Source of the DNA: Candidatus Tepidiaquacella proteinivora
Lineage (GTDB): Bacteria; Bacteroidota; Ignavibacteria; Tepidaquicellales; Tepidaquicellaceae
Assembly: GCA_013348845.1 (NCBI GenBank)
Contig: CP054675.1
Coordinates: 124,001 to 188,000 of the forward strand
Direction of reading: 5' to 3'
DNA: 64,000 nucleotides
A program made the translations under genes and the position numbers. Shown in pieces: positions 9,356 through 18,922 of the stretch. The stretch's first letter is position 1. Each line of letters starts with the position of its first letter. The notes beneath the pieces were generated by a model, which was not told the DNA's origin, did no database searches, and saw nothing but the letters and a program-made list of their open reading frames with translations.

Positions 9356-9835
9356 ATGGAAATAACCGAAATTTATAATCTGCTTAAATCAGTATTTGAT
9401 GAAGGTATTGGAGAATTAAAAACTGATATTCCCGTTGAACCTTTTATAATAGTAAATGCAGATAAGATTAACGCAGTTTCATTTTTTCTTCGTGATGAGA
9501 AAAGATTGCAGTTTGATTTTTTAAATTGTTTAAGTGGGGTTGACCTGGATAATGACAATTTAGCAGTTGTATATCATTTATTTTCTTTCGTGCATAAGCA
9601 TAAGTTAAAATTAAAAGTTATTGTTCCAAAATCAAATCCTGTTGTTAAATCTGTCTATGATGTGTGGGCAACTGCTGAATGGCATGAAAGAGAAGCGTAT
9701 GATTTATTCGGAATAATTTTCGAAGGTAATCCTGATTTAAGAAGGATTTTACTTCCGGAAGACTGGGAAGGTTATCCACTCAGAAAGGATTATAAAGTAC
9801 CTGAATTTTATAAAGGAATGAGAGTACCATATTAA
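9356..9835 (+). CDS. nuoC: NADH-quinone oxidoreductase subunit C
   Basis: Peripheral arm subunit of 159 aa. The family signature WHEREAYDLFGIIFEGNPDL, then RRILLPEDWEGYPLRKDY, is intact. It is encoded separately from nuoD, not as the nuoCD fusion of enterobacteria. The start is 6 nt after the nuoB stop. Confidence 0.97.
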   Translation: MEITEIYNLLKSVFDEGIGELKTDIPVEPFIIVNADKINAVSFFLRDEKRLQFDFLNCLSGVDLDNDNLAVVYHLFSFVHKHKLKLKVIVPKSNPVVKSVYDVWATAEWHEREAYDLFGIIFEGNPDLRRILLPEDWEGYPLRKDYKVPEFYKGMRVPY

Positions 9836-9853
9836 CAAAAATAAAAATCAGCT

Positions 9854-10990
9854 TTGAAAAAAGAATTTGAAAATATAGAATTAAAAACAGAAGAGATTGT
9901 AATAAATATGGGACCCCAGCATCCGTCAACGCACGGGGTCTTGAGACTGGTAGTAACTTTAAATGGTGAAGTTGTTGTTAATGTTAAGCCTTATATCGGG
10001 TATCTGCATAGATGTTTCGAAAAGCATGCTGAAGCAATGACTTATCCGCAGGTTATTCCCTATGTAGATAGATTGGACTATTTAAATGCGATGAATAATG
10101 AACTCGCTTATGTGCTTGCAGTTGAGAAATTACTCGGATTGGAAATACCCGAAAGAGTTGAGTACATTCGGGTTATAATGTGTGAATTACAAAGGATTGC
10201 TTCGCACCTTGTTGCTGTTGGAACTTATGGAAATGATATAGGCGCAATGACACCATTTCTCTATTGCTTTATTGATAGAGAAATGATTTTAGACCTATTC
10301 GAAATGACTTGCGGAGCTCGTTTATTATATAATTATATATGGATTGGTGGTTTATCACACGATATTCCAAAGGAATTTCAGCCAAAGGTGAAAAAGTTTA
10401 TTAAATATTTTCGCCCAAGAATAAAAATGCTGAATGATTTGCTTTCCTATAATAAAATTTTTATTGAGAGAACTGCAAATGTTGGTGTATTACCTGCTGA
10501 TGTTGCTATAAATGCAGGTGCAAGTGGACCTACTTTGAGAGGCTCAGGAGTAAAATGGGATTTAAGAAAAAATGACCCATATTCTATATATCATAAATTT
10601 GATTTTGATATTCCAGTCGGAAAGGGAGAAGTTGGTACGGTAGGCGATTGCTGGGACAGATATATGGTACGAATTAGAGAAATGGAAGAATCTTTAAAAA
10701 TAATAGAACAGGCAATTGATAACATTCCGGAAGGCGATGTTCAATCAGCAATCCCCAAAAAGATAAAACCACCTGTAGGAGAAGTGTATTTCCGTTCTGA
10801 AGTTCCGAAAGGAGAACTTGGATTTTATATTGTAAGTGATGGAACCCCGAACCCATACAGAGTTAAAGCAAGGTCTCCATCCTTTGTTCATGTTAGTTTA
10901 ATGAATCAGATTTCTCAAGGTGCAATGATAGCAGATTTGATTGCTATTTTAGGGAGTTTTGATATTGTATTAGGTGAAATTGACAGATGA
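9854..10990 (+). CDS. nuoD: NADH-quinone oxidoreductase subunit D (TTG start)
   Basis: Quinone-site 49-kDa-type subunit of 378 aa, related to the [NiFe] hydrogenase large subunit. [14 protein letters not shown] near the N terminus, [14 protein letters not shown], and the terminal [12 protein letters not shown] are all canonical. The start is TTG at 9854. The next ATG in frame, at 9908, lies in the [10 protein letters not shown] motif itself and would remove the short lead peptide [18 protein letters not shown] prefer TTG, though the start is less certain than the gene. Confidence 0.96.
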   Translation: MKKEFENIELKTEEIVINMGPQHPSTHGVLRLVVTLNGEVVVNVKPYIGYLHRCFEKHAEAMTYPQVIPYVDRLDYLNAMNNELAYVLAVEKLLGLEIPERVEYIRVIMCELQRIASHLVAVGTYGNDIGAMTPFLYCFIDREMILDLFEMTCGARLLYNYIWIGGLSHDIPKEFQPKVKKFIKYFRPRIKMLNDLLSYNKIFIERTANVGVLPADVAINAGASGPTLRGSGVKWDLRKNDPYSIYHKFDFDIPVGKGEVGTVGDCWDRYMVRIREMEESLKIIEQAIDNIPEGDVQSAIPKKIKPPVGEVYFRSEVPKGELGFYIVSDGTPNPYRVKARSPSFVHVSLMNQISQGAMIADLIAILGSFDIVLGEIDR

Positions 10991-11041
10991 TTTGTAAATA
11001 AAAATCTGGAATTAGTTTATTATAAGAATTTTGATATAAAT

Positions 11042-12097
11042 ATGGATAATTACATTACTCAGTTTTTAGGCGAAAATGTTATTTCTTATTTTATCGTACC
11101 TATTCCAATTTTAATTTTCGTCGCTCTGTTTGCTCTTTATGCTGTATGGGCAGAAAGAAAAATATCCGCCTGGATTCAGGATAGGGTTGGTCCGAACAGG
11201 GTTGGTAAATTCGGGCTTCTGCAAACTATTATTGATACGATTAAGTTAATTCAAAAAGAGTTTATTACTCCGGATAGAGCCGATAAAATTTTATTTAATA
11301 CAGCTCCTTTTATTGTTTTTACGGCTGCTTTTATGGGATATGCTGTTATTCCTTTCAGCAGTATCTTTATTGGGATTGATTTAAACCTTGGTCTGTTTTA
11401 TTTCTTCGCGATTACTTCTTTAGGGGTAATCGGGTTAATGATTGCTGGCTGGTCTTCCAATAATAAATACTCGCTTTATGGCGCAATGCGTTCAGTTTCA
11501 CAGATTGTCAGTTATGAAATTCCAACTGCTTTATCTGCTCTAACTGTTGTTATGCTTGCAGGCAGTCTTCAAATGCAAACAATAATTGAGAAACAGGCTG
11601 GCGGAATCCATAATTGGTATATATTTGGCGGACCTGGTGGTCCGGTTAAAATTATACTTATTCCATTTATGGTAATTTCATTTGTGATTTTATTTTTATC
11701 AACACTTGCTGAAACCAATCGTAATCCTTTTGATATTGTTGAAGCGGATAGCGAAATTGTAGCAGGAGTTCATCTTGAATATTCAGGTATGAAGTTTGCA
11801 ATGTTCTTCTTTGCTGAGTATGCTGAAATGTTCGCTGTTTCTGCAATTATTTCTACTTTATTTTTTGGCGGCTGGCAATCTCCTTTTGGCGATTTAATTC
11901 CTTTTCTGAATTCTCCTATAATGCAGTTTTTCTGGGCGATTGCTAAAGGATTATTCTTTGTCTTCGTCCAGATATGGATTAGATGGACACTTCCAAGACT
12001 GCGTGTTGACCAACTTATGACTATATGCTGGAAGTATATGATTCCTTTTGCGTTCCTTTGTCTTTTTGTCGTTGGTTTATATGTTGTTTTAGTTTAA
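11042..12097 (+). CDS. nuoH: NADH-quinone oxidoreductase subunit H
   Basis: Membrane subunit of 351 aa joining the peripheral arm to the proton pumps and forming much of the quinone chamber. WAERKISAWIQDRVGPNRVG, SYEIPTALSAL and AETNRNPFDIVEADSEIVAG are diagnostic of NuoH/ND1. About eight transmembrane helices. It follows nuoD directly, because nuoE, nuoF and nuoG are absent at this locus. Confidence 0.98.
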   Translation: MDNYITQFLGENVISYFIVPIPILIFVALFALYAVWAERKISAWIQDRVGPNRVGKFGLLQTIIDTIKLIQKEFITPDRADKILFNTAPFIVFTAAFMGYAVIPFSSIFIGIDLNLGLFYFFAITSLGVIGLMIAGWSSNNKYSLYGAMRSVSQIVSYEIPTALSALTVVMLAGSLQMQTIIEKQAGGIHNWYIFGGPGGPVKIILIPFMVISFVILFLSTLAETNRNPFDIVEADSEIVAGVHLEYSGMKFAMFFFAEYAEMFAVSAIISTLFFGGWQSPFGDLIPFLNSPIMQFFWAIAKGLFFVFVQIWIRWTLPRLRVDQLMTICWKYMIPFAFLCLFVVGLYVVLV

Positions 12098-12111
12098 ATT
12101 AATTTTTTTTG

Positions 12112-12726
12112 ATGAAAAGATATTTTAAAAATATTTACCAGGCTTTTTCTACTATATTTACTGGTATGTCTATTACATTCAGACATTTTTTTAAGAAAAG
12201 TGTTACAATTCAATATCCTGAGCAGAGACTACAATTACCTGAAAGGGAAAGAAATAGAATTACGGTAAATATTGATGATTGTATTGGTTGTGACCAATGC
12301 GCAAAAGCATGCCCTGTTAGTTGTATTGAGATTGAAACTATTAAAGCAGTCCCCGGTGATGTAGTAGGGAAGACTGGTGTAACTTCGCAAGGAAAGAAAA
12401 AAGTACTCCACATTTCAAAGTTTACTATCGATTTTGCAAAGTGTTGTTTCTGTCAATTATGTGTTTTCCCTTGTCCGACTAATTGTATATATATGACAAA
12501 TGTGTTTGAATATTCAGAATATAAAAGAGAAAATTTGATTTATAATTTTGCTGCTATGACACCACAGGAAGCAGAGGCAAAGAGGCAGAAACTCGCAGAA
12601 TATCAAGCTGAACAGGCAAGGAAAAAGGAAGAAGCTGCAAAAACTACTGCAACTACTAAAGCCCAGACTGAATCAAGTCAGCAATATAATACTAATGTAA
12701 ATAAACAAAATAATCAAACAAGTTGA
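12112..12726 (+). CDS. nuoI: NADH-quinone oxidoreductase subunit I (2x[4Fe-4S] ferredoxin)
   Basis: Peripheral subunit of 204 aa holding clusters N6a and N6b. Two cluster motifs are visible: CIGCDQCAKACPVSCI and CCFCQLCVFPCPTNCI. I chose the ATG at 12112. A TTG one codon earlier is possible but less likely. The last 50 residues form a low-complexity tail rich in A, K, E, Q and T (AKRQKLAEYQAEQARKKEEA and onward), which is longer than in most NuoI proteins. Its role is unknown. Confidence 0.96.
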   Translation: MKRYFKNIYQAFSTIFTGMSITFRHFFKKSVTIQYPEQRLQLPERERNRITVNIDDCIGCDQCAKACPVSCIEIETIKAVPGDVVGKTGVTSQGKKKVLHISKFTIDFAKCCFCQLCVFPCPTNCIYMTNVFEYSEYKRENLIYNFAAMTPQEAEAKRQKLAEYQAEQARKKEEAAKTTATTKAQTESSQQYNTNVNKQNNQTS

Positions 12727-12730
12727 ATAT

Positions 12731-13225
12731 ATGCCTGATTTAATAACAATATTATTTTATGTATTTTCATTTCTGATTGTATCATTTGCATTTATAGTTG
12801 TATTTGCAAAAAATGTAATATATTCTGCCGTTGCATTATTTATTTCATTATTTTTTACTGCGGCTTTGTATCTTTTATTGAAAGCGGACTTTATTGCATT
12901 AACTCAACTATTAATATACATTGGTGGAATACTTGTGCTTTTGATTTTCGGTATTATGTTGACTACAAGGATAACTGATGCTGAAATAAGAACAAAAAAT
13001 TTAAGTGCTATACCGGCTGCTATTGTTGCATCAGGAATCTTTGTTATTTTAATGATTATTATCCTGACTACAAAATGGAGAGTTTATCAGGAAATTCCTT
13101 CGGAAGAAACCGTTTCACATATTGGTAAACTTTTACTTTCTGCTTATCTTTTACCATTTGAGATTGCTTCCGTAGTTCTTTTGATTGCACTTATTGGTGC
13201 TGCTATGTATGCAAGAAAAAAGTAA
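12731..13225 (+). CDS. nuoJ: NADH-quinone oxidoreductase subunit J
   Basis: Membrane subunit of 164 aa with five hydrophobic helices, matching NuoJ/ND6. The conserved LLKADFIALTQLLIYIGGI helix, with its pi-bulge region, is present, and the protein ends in a typical LIGAAMYARKK. It is packed 4 nt after nuoI and 10 nt before nuoK. Confidence 0.96.
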   Translation: MPDLITILFYVFSFLIVSFAFIVVFAKNVIYSAVALFISLFFTAALYLLLKADFIALTQLLIYIGGILVLLIFGIMLTTRITDAEIRTKNLSAIPAAIVASGIFVILMIIILTTKWRVYQEIPSEETVSHIGKLLLSAYLLPFEIASVVLLIALIGAAMYARKK

Positions 13226-13235
13226 ATAACGTATT

Positions 13236-13544
13236 ATGCAAATAACTATATATCATTATCTCGCTGTATCAACGATTTTATTCGTGCTGGGTATTTATGC
13301 TTTGATATCAAGAAAAAATGCTATTCTGATACTTATGGGTATTGAATTAATACTTAATGCCTGTAATATCAATCTTATTGCATTTTCCAAATATGGTGGA
13401 TTGGGAATTGATGGGCAGGTAATTGCAATTTTTGTTATTATTCTTGCTGTTGCTGAAGCTGCAATAGGTCTGGCTATTATTATTAATATTTATAATAATT
13501 TTTCCACCGTTAATGTTGATGAAGTTAACTCTTTGAAAGAATAA
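13236..13544 (+). CDS. nuoK: NADH-quinone oxidoreductase subunit K
   Basis: Small membrane subunit of 102 aa with three helices. GIELILNACNINLIAFSKY and VAEAAIGLAIIINIY carry the conserved buried glutamates of NuoK/ND4L. It is followed 7 nt later by nuoL. Confidence 0.97.
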   Translation: MQITIYHYLAVSTILFVLGIYALISRKNAILILMGIELILNACNINLIAFSKYGGLGIDGQVIAIFVIILAVAEAAIGLAIIINIYNNFSTVNVDEVNSLKE

Positions 13545-13551
13545 AATTTTT

Positions 13552-15582
13552 ATGATGGAATTTATACTATATAAGCTTCCTGTAATTGTCTTAATAATAC
13601 CTCTTGTTTCTTTTCTGATTTTAATCTTTTTTGGAAAAAGATTACCGAGAAGAGGTGATTGGCTCGCTAATATTTTATTATTCACTGCACTTGGTTTTTC
13701 AATACTGATTTTGATTTCATATTTAATGCATGGTGAAAAGGTATCGGTAACTTTTGATTGGATTAATTTAGGTGAGGGGCAACCTAAAATTACAGCAGGT
13801 TTCGTAATTGATTCTTTATCTGCTATAATGCTGGTTGTCGTGAATATTATCAGTGCTCTGGTGCATCTGTATTCTGTTAAATATATGGAAGGTGATCCGA
13901 AATATGGTAAATATTTTGCATATCTTGGTCTATTTACGTTTTCAATGCTTGGTATCGTTCTTACAAATAGTTTATTGTTAATGTATGTTTTTTGGGAACT
14001 CGTAGGGTTAAGTTCATATCTTTTAATAGGTTTCTGGTATGAAAGAAGGGCACCACAGGAAGCGGCGAAAAAAGCTTTTATCGTCAATAGAATTGGTGAT
14101 GTTGGTTTTTTAACCGGTATAATGATTGTTTTCCTTTTCATTGGTGATTTTAGTTTTTCAGGGATATTTAATGGGGTAGCACAAGGTAAATTAGCAGGCG
14201 GATGGCTTACTGCTGCAGGTATTCTTATATTTTGCGGGGCTGTCGGAAAATCAGCTCAATTTCCTTTACATGTATGGCTTTCTGACGCTATGGAAGGTCC
14301 AACTCCCGTTTCAGCTTTAATTCACGCTGCTACAATGGTTGCTGCCGGTGTATATCTTGTTGCAAGAGTTTTTGTTATGTTATCAGCTGATGCTTTAACT
14401 GTTATTGCATATATTGGTGCTATCACTGCCTTTATTTCAGCTACTATTGCAATTACTCAAAATGACATAAAACGAGTGCTCGCTTATTCTACAGTTAGTC
14501 AATTAGGTTATATGATTATGGCTTTAGGGGTTGGTGCTTATTCTTATGCTGTGTTCCATCTTGTTACTCATGCATTTTTCAAAGCATGTTTATTCCTTGG
14601 ATCAGGTTCTGTTATTGTTGGTATGCATCATATTCAGGATATCAGTCAAATGGGCGGTTTGAAGAAAAAGATGCCTGTTACTTATTGGACATTTTTGATT
14701 TCGACACTTTCAATTTCGGGCATTCCATTTACTTCAGGTTTTTTAAGCAAAGATTCTATTCTGTCCGCTACTTTAGCATTTGCACAAATTAATGGAGGAA
14801 TAAATTATATTATTCCTGTAATTGCTTTTCTTGTAGCGGGACTTACTGCATTTTATATGTTCAGACTTGTCATTAAAACTTTTCATGGTGAACCAAAATT
14901 AAAAGAAAATTATGAACATTGCAAAGAGTCACCAATACAAATGACTTTACCCCTGATTATATTAAGTATATTATCAATTTTTATATTTTTCTCATTTAAT
15001 CCTATTTCAGCTGATAGTGGTTGGATTCTGAAAGTACTAAAATCTCCTGAATCACTTAATGTTGGAATGCAAGGTAAAATATATCATATTTTACCATTGG
15101 AAGAATTTTCAGAATATTTACACCATGCGCATTATCCGGCAATGGTACTGTCAATTATTATGGCAGGTTTGGGGATTTTAATTGCTTTTCTGTTTTTCTA
15201 CTGGAACAAAGTTAATACTGAAAAGTTAAAGGTTAAGTATAAATTTTTCTATAAGTTTTCTCTTAATAAATGGTATTTTGATGAAATATATCATTTAACA
15301 GCAGTTTCATTAACGATGGGATTATCAGCTCTTTCAAACTTAATCGATAAGTATATTATTGATGGTATTGTAAATGGAGCTGCTTATTTGGTGAAAAATA
15401 TTTCTTCTCTTGGTGGCTGGTTTGATAAATATGTTGTAGATGGGCTTGTTAATTTTGTAGCTGCTTTTATCAAATTTTTCGGGTTAGTATTCAGGAAATT
15501 TCAGACTGGAAAAATTCAGACTTATATAGCACTTTTGATTTTTAGTATTATCATTTTATATATTATATTTAGAGCATTTTAA
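13552..15582 (+). CDS. nuoL: NADH-quinone oxidoreductase subunit L
   Basis: Antiporter-like proton-pumping subunit of 676 aa. Core motifs include WELVGLSSYLLIGFWYERR, FPLHVWLSDAMEGPTPVSAL, IHAATMVAAGVYLVAR and NDIKRVLAYSTVSQLGYM. The C-terminal region carries the long lateral helix and a last transmembrane helix near 655-675. The reading starts ATGATG, so initiation could be at 13552 or 13555. A tRNA gene, not nuoM, follows immediately. Confidence 0.98.
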   Translation: MMEFILYKLPVIVLIIPLVSFLILIFFGKRLPRRGDWLANILLFTALGFSILILISYLMHGEKVSVTFDWINLGEGQPKITAGFVIDSLSAIMLVVVNIISALVHLYSVKYMEGDPKYGKYFAYLGLFTFSMLGIVLTNSLLLMYVFWELVGLSSYLLIGFWYERRAPQEAAKKAFIVNRIGDVGFLTGIMIVFLFIGDFSFSGIFNGVAQGKLAGGWLTAAGILIFCGAVGKSAQFPLHVWLSDAMEGPTPVSALIHAATMVAAGVYLVARVFVMLSADALTVIAYIGAITAFISATIAITQNDIKRVLAYSTVSQLGYMIMALGVGAYSYAVFHLVTHAFFKACLFLGSGSVIVGMHHIQDISQMGGLKKKMPVTYWTFLISTLSISGIPFTSGFLSKDSILSATLAFAQINGGINYIIPVIAFLVAGLTAFYMFRLVIKTFHGEPKLKENYEHCKESPIQMTLPLIILSILSIFIFFSFNPISADSGWILKVLKSPESLNVGMQGKIYHILPLEEFSEYLHHAHYPAMVLSIIMAGLGILIAFLFFYWNKVNTEKLKVKYKFFYKFSLNKWYFDEIYHLTAVSLTMGLSALSNLIDKYIIDGIVNGAAYLVKNISSLGGWFDKYVVDGLVNFVAAFIKFFGLVFRKFQTGKIQTYIALLIFSIIILYIIFRAF

Positions 15583-15608
15583 ACTTCGTTCTTTTAAATA
15601 TTAATGTA

Positions 15609-15697
15609 GCCGGAATGGCGGAACTGGCAGACGCGCTGGACTCAAAATCCAGTGGGAGTAAAATCCCGTAAGGGTTCGACCCCCTTTTCCGGCACCA
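15609..15697 (+). tRNA. tRNA-Leu (anticodon CAA)
   Basis: Acceptor GCCGGAA (15609-15615) pairs with TTCCGGC (15687-15693). The anticodon stem CTGGA/TCCAG encloses loop CTCAAAA, giving anticodon CAA. A long variable arm (class II, GGGAGTAAAATCCCG) and a T arm with GGTTCGACCCC are present. Discriminator A and the 3' CCA are encoded (15694-15697). It lies between nuoL and nuoM on the same strand, 26 nt after one and 24 nt before the other. Confidence 0.98.
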
Positions 15698-15721
15698 AAT
15701 AATAAATAAAATTATTATATA

Positions 15722-17299
15722 ATGAGTCAATTAAATATACTTGGTATTGGGATTCTCAGCTGGATTATTTTCCTTCCAATATTAGGAATGATAATCGTTC
15801 TTTTAATACCGAAATCTCAGACAAGAATCATTAAATATGTTGCTGTCTTTTTTTCTTTGATTCTTGTAATTCTTGCTGCTTTGATGATTACACGGTATGA
15901 TGCTTCCAAAGCAGGTGTAAATAATTTCGAGAGTCTCCAGTTTGTTGAAAGAGTAAACTGGATTAGCCTTGATTTACCAGTTGCAAGTGTTGGGAAAGTA
16001 AATATAGAATATTTTCTCGGTACTGATGGTATTTCATTCCCTATGATTCTCTTAACTGCTATAATTGCTTTCGTAGGAGCAGTTGCAAGTTTCAGCGTTA
16101 AGAATAATGAAAAGGGATACTATGCAATGTATCTTTTACTTGTAACTGGAATGATGGGTACTTTCTGTGCTTTGGATTTCTTCCTGTTTTTTGTATTCTG
16201 GGAAATAATGTTGTTCCCGATGTACTTTTTAATTGGTATCTGGGGTGGTGAAAGAAGAGAATATGCTGCTATTAAGTTCTTCTTATATACATTATTCGGT
16301 AGTGTATTTATTTTAATTACAATGATTGCTTTATTCTTTAGTTCTAAAGACCCACAGACCGGATATCATACATTTAACATGATAACTTTAATGGACCCGC
16401 GAACTTTAGAAGCAGGTTCGTTTTTAGGTGGGATTGGAACTTCACTCAGATACCTTGCTTTTGTGGCATTATATATAGGTTTTGCGATTAAAGTTCCGGT
16501 ATTCCCGTTCCATACATGGTTACCTGATGCTCACGTTGAAGCACCTACAGCAATTTCTGTAATTCTTGCCGGTGTTCTTTTAAAGATGGGAACCTATGGA
16601 ATTATGAGAATTTCATATCCGATCTTTCCGGATGCTGCAAGATTCTTTATGTACCCACTGGCGATTTTTGCAGCAATTAATATTATATATGGCGCTCTTT
16701 GCGCTATGGCACAGAAAGACTTTAAAAAACTTATCGCTTATTCTTCTATTTCACATATGGGTTATGTGTTGCTCGGTATGGCTTCTATGACTTCAATCGG
16801 AATGAATGGTGCAATATTTCAAATGTTCAATCACGGTACTATCACTGCTGTAATGTTCCTTATGGTGGGCGTCATTTACGACAGAGCCCACACAAGAGGA
16901 CTAAATGATTTCGGCGGTTTGGCAAACAAAATGCCAAAATATTTTGCCGTTACGATGGTTGCATTTTTTGCATCAATCGGTTTACCAGGGTTGAGTGCTT
17001 TTATCAGTGAATCCTTTATTTTCCTTGGTGGATTTAGAAGTGATGTTATAAGAATTATTGCAATAATATCTACACTTGGAATAATTTTGAACGCGGGTTA
17101 TATATTATGGACTATACAAAGAGTATTTCTTGGAACGTTACCAAATAAATGGGAAGGTTTAAATGATATTAGCCCAAGAGAGTTAGTAAGTTCTGTTCCT
17201 CTGGTAATAATAATAATTTTACTTGGTATTTTACCGTCATTATTCCTTAATTTCATAACAACATCTGCAAATTATTTAGTCAATTTAATTATAAAATAA
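15722..17299 (+). CDS. nuoM: NADH-quinone oxidoreductase subunit M
   Basis: Antiporter-like proton-pumping subunit of 525 aa with about 14 helices. GMMGTFCALDFFLFFVFWE, PVFPFHTWLPDAHVEAPTAI and KKLIAYSSISHMGYVLLGM are NuoM/ND4 signatures, including the key helix-5 Glu and helix-7 Lys regions. It resumes the nuo operon after the embedded tRNA-Leu gene. Confidence 0.98.
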   Translation: MSQLNILGIGILSWIIFLPILGMIIVLLIPKSQTRIIKYVAVFFSLILVILAALMITRYDASKAGVNNFESLQFVERVNWISLDLPVASVGKVNIEYFLGTDGISFPMILLTAIIAFVGAVASFSVKNNEKGYYAMYLLLVTGMMGTFCALDFFLFFVFWEIMLFPMYFLIGIWGGERREYAAIKFFLYTLFGSVFILITMIALFFSSKDPQTGYHTFNMITLMDPRTLEAGSFLGGIGTSLRYLAFVALYIGFAIKVPVFPFHTWLPDAHVEAPTAISVILAGVLLKMGTYGIMRISYPIFPDAARFFMYPLAIFAAINIIYGALCAMAQKDFKKLIAYSSISHMGYVLLGMASMTSIGMNGAIFQMFNHGTITAVMFLMVGVIYDRAHTRGLNDFGGLANKMPKYFAVTMVAFFASIGLPGLSAFISESFIFLGGFRSDVIRIIAIISTLGIILNAGYILWTIQRVFLGTLPNKWEGLNDISPRELVSSVPLVIIIILLGILPSLFLNFITTSANYLVNLIIK

Positions 17300-17310
17300 A
17301 ATATAAATAG

Positions 17311-18813
17311 GTGCAACAGCAATTTGTAGAAATAATTAATAATATTGAAAAATTCCTGCCGGAAATTACTATTATAATAACAATTTTAGTTTGTCTGGTT
17401 CTTGATTTGATTATTAAGAAAAAAAGTCCGATTGTTTCTCTGGTAGGAATTATAGGTCTTATTGTTAGCGCATATTTTGTTTATAAATATTCAAATAACT
17501 ATGAAATCCTTTTTACAAGGATGATAGTTATTGACCCCTATGCAGTATTTTTTAAATTCCTTTTTATCCTCTCATCAATATTAGTTATTTTATTTTTCAA
17601 TCTATCTGAGGAAATAAGTACTGCAACTCATAAGAACGAATTTATCTTACTAATTTTATCACTTGCTCTCGGTGCTTTTCTAATGGCTTCGTCGGTGAAT
17701 TTGCTTATGATGTATCTTTCTCTTGAACTTGCAAGTATAACTTCTTATATACTCGCCGGATATACAAAAAAGCTAAATCGCTCTTCTGAAGCTGCAATGA
17801 AGTATCTTATTTACGGCGCTGCCTCATCGGGAATAATGCTTTTTGGAATGACATTACTTTATGGTTTTACCGGCAGTATGAATATTTATGATATTAGCCG
17901 CTATCTTGCAATAGCAAAATTCAGCAATCCGTTTATTATTTTGGTAATGATAATGATTTCTGCTGGATTTGGTTATAAAATTTCTTCTGTGCCTTTTCAC
18001 TTCTGGACACCTGATGTTTATGAAGGGTCGCCAACTCCGGTTTCTGCTTTCCTGGCGGTTACTTCTTCTGCTGCGGGATTTGCCGTTATGGTAAGATTTT
18101 TTATAACAACTTTTATCTCTGATAATACAACGATTGACGGTTATTATAAAATTATTCAGAATGTTAATTGGCAGGAGATTATAATCTTCCTTTCAGTTGC
18201 TTCTATGTTTATTGGTAATTTTATTGCTATATGGCAAAAGAGTATGAGACGACTACTCGGTTATTCTTCTATCGCTCAGGCAGGTTATATACTTACAGGT
18301 TTAGTAATTGCTAATCAATTAGGTATTACTGCTCTTCTTATTTATCTTGCAGCGTATTTATTTATGAATCTTGGTGCATTTTTTGCTACTATAATGATTG
18401 TTAATAAAATCGGAACTGACAATATCGAAGATATGAAAGGATTAGCCTATAGAAGCCCTGTTGTCTGTTCTGCAATGGCATTATTTATGCTTGCATTGGC
18501 AGGAATTCCCGGAACTGTTGGTTTTATTGGTAAATTCTATCTTGTTGCTGCTCTTTTAAAACCGGGAACTCAATATTTGTGGCTTGCTATTGTGTTAATG
18601 TTGAATAGTGTAATATCGCTCTTTTTCTATTTCAAAGTAGTAAAGAAGATGTTCCTTGAAAAATCAGATGAAGAACAGGTAGAAGTTAAATATTCATTTA
18701 GTTATTACCTCGTTTTAATTATTCTTGCTATACCGACAATATTTTTTGGATTATATTTTACTCCAATTGTTAAATTGGCAGAGAATTCTGCAAAATTTTT
18801 CGGGATTAATTAA
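17311..18813 (+). CDS. nuoN: NADH-quinone oxidoreductase subunit N (GTG start)
   Basis: Third antiporter-like pump subunit, 500 aa. LLMMYLSLELASITSYILAG, VPFHFWTPDVYEGSPTPVSA and RRLLGYSSIAQAGYIL identify NuoN/ND2. The start is GTG at 17311, 11 nt after the nuoM stop. It is the last nuo gene and is followed within 12 nt by an intrinsic terminator. Confidence 0.97.
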   Translation: MQQQFVEIINNIEKFLPEITIIITILVCLVLDLIIKKKSPIVSLVGIIGLIVSAYFVYKYSNNYEILFTRMIVIDPYAVFFKFLFILSSILVILFFNLSEEISTATHKNEFILLILSLALGAFLMASSVNLLMMYLSLELASITSYILAGYTKKLNRSSEAAMKYLIYGAASSGIMLFGMTLLYGFTGSMNIYDISRYLAIAKFSNPFIILVMIMISAGFGYKISSVPFHFWTPDVYEGSPTPVSAFLAVTSSAAGFAVMVRFFITTFISDNTTIDGYYKIIQNVNWQEIIIFLSVASMFIGNFIAIWQKSMRRLLGYSSIAQAGYILTGLVIANQLGITALLIYLAAYLFMNLGAFFATIMIVNKIGTDNIEDMKGLAYRSPVVCSAMALFMLALAGIPGTVGFIGKFYLVAALLKPGTQYLWLAIVLMLNSVISLFFYFKVVKKMFLEKSDEEQVEVKYSFSYYLVLIILAIPTIFFGLYFTPIVKLAENSAKFFGIN

Positions 18814-18824
18814 AAATTTTTTTG

Positions 18825-18858
18825 AAAAAACCGAGATTTTAAGGAATTTCGGTTTTTT
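18825..18858 (+). terminator. Intrinsic terminator of the nuo operon
   Basis: Hairpin AAAAAACCGAGATT (18825-18838) with AATTTCGGTTTTTT (18845-18858), one central mismatch and a 6-nt loop, ending in a run of T. It lies between nuoN and glmS and separates the two transcription units. Confidence 0.88.
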
Positions 18859-18922
18859 TATTTTTGTTTAATATAATTAAATAATTGTTTATTTTATTTG
18901 CAATTATTTAAGGAGGCTTTAA

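Noticed and set aside
13347-14141. 264-codon leftward open frame
   Set aside because: It is antisense to nuoK and nuoL, which have clear family motifs. The translated product has no recognisable features.
18859-18922. glmS ribozyme before glmS
   Set aside because: The leader is only about 60 nt, AT-rich, and lacks the ribozyme core. The family is mostly limited to Firmicutes.
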